From Desulfobulbaceae bacterium (GTDB lineage Bacteria; Desulfobacterota; Desulfobulbia; Desulfobulbales; Desulfocapsaceae): a stretch of 53,611 nt of DNA. Positions 52,698 through 53,611 of the stretch are shown here, one piece after another; position 1 is the stretch's first letter, and each line of letters opens with the position of its first letter. The notes beneath the pieces were generated by a model that worked only from the letters and a program-made list of their open reading frames with translations, did no database searches and had not been told where the DNA came from. The position numbers were made by a program, and so were the translations under genes. Where the stretch lies: positions 1 through 53,611 of the forward strand of contig JAGXHG010000018.1 in the NCBI GenBank assembly GCA_024636345.1. Reading direction: 5' to 3'.

Positions 52698-52778
52698 ATG
52701 AAAACGTATTTTTCTCTTTTGCTGCTACTACCAGGTACACATCCGGTTTGGACTGTGGCAGGGATGGCGAAATTCTGA
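52698..52778 (+). CDS. leuL: Leucine leader peptide (26 codons) of the leuA attenuator
   Basis: ATG 52698 opens MKTYFSLLLLLPGTHPVW... and ends at TGA 52776-52778. Codons 7-11 are five consecutive leucine codons (CTT TTG CTG CTA CTA). A rho-independent terminator begins 28 nt after the stop and leuA lies 230 bp further on. The arrangement equals that of enteric leuL. The ribosome site is weak (GGACCAGA). The peptide has no role beyond sensing charged tRNA-Leu through ribosome stalling. The gene symbol is by function, since leader sequences are not conserved. Confidence 0.75.
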   Translation: MKTYFSLLLLLPGTHPVWTVAGMAKF

Positions 52779-52837
52779 TTGTTCGCTAAAAAATTGTAAA
52801 TCCAAAGGCCGCGGTTCAAAACCCCGGCCTTTTTTTA
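52722..52837 (+). promoter_or_regulatory. Leucine attenuator: competing 1:2, 2:3 and 3:4 stems
   Basis: Region 1, CTGCTAC (52722-52728, inside the Leu codons), pairs with GTGGCAG (52755-52761). Region 2, TTTGGACTGTGGC (52747-52759), can instead pair over 13 consecutive positions (G-U allowed) with region 3, GCCGCGGTTCAAA (52808-52820). Region 3 is also the 5' arm of the terminator. A ribosome stalled at Leu codons covers region 1, frees 2 to pair with 3 and blocks termination. Confidence 0.75.
52806..52837 (+). terminator. Attenuator terminator upstream of leuA
   Basis: AGGCCGCGGTT (52806-52816) pairs with AACCCCGGCCT (52820-52830), one mismatch, followed by T8 (52830-52837). Confidence 0.85.
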
Positions 52838-52921
52838 TTTGTCCGCGGGTTTTGCAGGCTACGCCGTTTGAACAAAATAAAATTGGCTTTAATGTTGTCT
52901 TCTGGTGGACAAGACAGCATA

Positions 52922-52974
52922 AGGAGCCGTTGCGAAATACTCAGAAATGTAATGGTTATTTCGTAACGGCTCCT
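52922..52974. repeat. 53-bp palindromic repeat, copy C
   Basis: AGGAGCCGTTGCGAAATA (52922-52939) pairs with TATTTCGTAACGGCTCCT (52957-52974), one mismatch, 17-nt loop. It lies between the leu attenuator and leuA, 32 bp before the start codon. Related to copies A and B. Confidence 0.78.
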
Positions 52975-53006
52975 AATAATCATCTCAAAAATGGAGTTTG
53001 AAGGTT

Positions 53007-53611
53007 ATGAATCCTGATGCAGTGAAAAAGTATCGCCCCTATCCCCGGTTTGACCTGCCAACCCGTACCTGGCCTGGAAAGACCATCACCAAGGCCCCTG
53101 AATGGTGCAGTGTGGATCTGCGTGACGGCAATCAGGCCCTGGTTCAGCCCATGAATCTTGAGGAGAAACTGGAGCTTTTTCAATTGCTGGTGGATATCGG
53201 ATTCAAGGAGATTGAGATTGGCTTTCCCTCGGCTTCGCAGGTGGAATTTGATTTTGCCAGGATCCTTATTGAACAGAAGCTGATACCGGAAGATGTGACC
53301 ATTCAGATTCTGACTCCGGCCCGCGAACATCTCATCAAAAGGAGCTTTGAGGCCCTGAAAGGGGCGAAAAAGGCGGTAGTTCATCTTTACAATTCCACCT
53401 CTACCCTCCAGCGTCGTATTGTCTTTCAAAAGAACAGGGCGGAGATTGTTGCCCTTGCCATTGACGGGGCACGGATTATTCGACAGGAGGCGGGACTCTA
53501 TCCTGAGACCTCTTTTCGCTATGAATACTCTCCTGAAAGTTTCACCGGCACTGAGCTGGACTTTGCACTCGATATCTGCGAGGCGGTCATGGGAGTATGG
53601 GAGCCGACCTC
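53007..53611 (+). CDS. leuA: 2-isopropylmalate synthase, N-terminal part (runs off the window)
   Basis: ATG 53007 begins [23 protein letters not shown]; 201 codons are visible with no stop. This is the opening of the longer LeuA type (about 550 residues, class that starts with [21 protein letters not shown]). It condenses 2-oxoisovalerate with acetyl-CoA, the first step of leucine synthesis. [17 protein letters not shown] holds the DREDS-like substrate/metal motif (DLRDGNQ), and [18 protein letters not shown] follows. GGAG lies 10 nt upstream. Controlled by the attenuator above. Confidence 0.95.
   Translation, partial: MNPDAVKKYRPYPRFDLPTRTWPGKTITKAPEWCSVDLRDGNQALVQPMNLEEKLELFQLLVDIGFKEIEIGFPSASQVEFDFARILIEQKLIPEDVTIQILTPAREHLIKRSFEALKGAKKAVVHLYNSTSTLQRRIVFQKNRAEIVALAIDGARIIRQEAGLYPETSFRYEYSPESFTGTELDFALDICEAVMGVWEPT

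Larger units (their letters stand above)
52281..53006. other. Divergent ilvB / leuA regulatory region
   Basis: 726 bp without a large gene. The ilvB side holds a small hairpin (52363-52383). The leuA side holds a promoter, the leader peptide, the attenuator and palindrome C. The middle, about 52440-52615, is AT-rich and shows nothing I can name. Confidence 0.6.

Noticed and set aside
52980..53429. 149-codon minus-strand reading frame at the right edge
   Set aside because: Shadow of leuA, which has family motifs and an attenuator in front of it.
1..53611. CRISPR arrays or prophage modules
   Set aside because: No regularly spaced direct repeats and no phage structural, integrase or packaging genes were seen.

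Overview
The window looks like a piece of a chromosome from a sulfate-reducing or sulfur-metabolising deltaproteobacterium (Desulfobacterota), most likely the Desulfobulbales. This is inferred from gene content and order, not from a database search. The supporting points are a periplasmic selenocysteine-containing formate dehydrogenase, a second secreted selenoprotein, the run thrS-infC-rpmI-rplT-pheS-pheT-ihfA-merR-tRNA, a bc-type Rieske/cytochrome b pair, MEMO-family and AmpG genes, and the cdaA-cdaR-glmM operon. Most of the sequence is dense, ordinary core genome; mobile DNA is limited to an IS3-family tail at the left edge and one decayed insertion sequence near 28.2-28.9 kb.

Layout. 1-0.3 kb: end of an IS3-family element and a near-perfect inverted repeat. 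0.5-7.2 kb: selO (-), a 143-bp palindromic element, tpx (-), a duplicated-domain DUF1566 protein (+), a GT2 glycosyltransferase (+) and a Kef-type antiporter (-). 7.3-10.4 kb: SRP RNA ffs, dnaX with an A10 slippery run, ybaB and recR. 10.5-18.9 kb: tRNA-Val, then the translation operon thrS to merR (infC with an AUU start), then tRNA-Pro. 19.4-28.1 kb: a formate module made of fdhA (in-frame UGA), fdhB, fdhC, a DsbA-like protein whose active-site first cysteine is encoded by UGA, a di-haem cytochrome c peroxidase and fdhE, facing fdhD and mobB on the other strand. 28.2-31.0 kb: transposase remnant, Old Yellow Enzyme-type reductase, a small MotA-loop-like protein and tRNA-Gln. 31.1-37.5 kb: MEMO-family protein, cysS, ampG-like permease, mutY, flavodoxin and a small membrane protein. 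37.5-44.7 kb: a large AsmA/DUF748 protein (-) and cdaA-cdaR-glmM (+). 44.7-47.1 kb: rsmD-coaD-Rieske-cytochrome b (-). 47.3-52.3 kb: ilvB-ilvN-psd-pssA-asd (-). 52.6-53.6 kb: a leucine attenuator leader and the start of leuA (+).

How the parts work together. FdhA carries a twin-arginine signal and FdhB/FdhC supply iron-sulfur and haem electron transfer, so formate is probably oxidised in the periplasm. FdhD, FdhE and MobB are maturation factors placed beside it. The selenocysteine DsbA-like protein and the peroxidase lie in the same run and are also predicted to be exported. The ilv/leu block holds branched-chain amino acid synthesis, and the leuA leader has every element of a classical translation-coupled attenuator (five consecutive Leu codons, competing 1:2 and 2:3 stems, and a rho-independent terminator).

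The observations most worth following up are the UGA-containing DsbA-like gene, the leu attenuator, a family of ~53-bp palindromes seen three times, the 143-bp palindromic element, and the transposase hairpin that places the Shine-Dalgarno sequence in its loop and the start codon in its stem.
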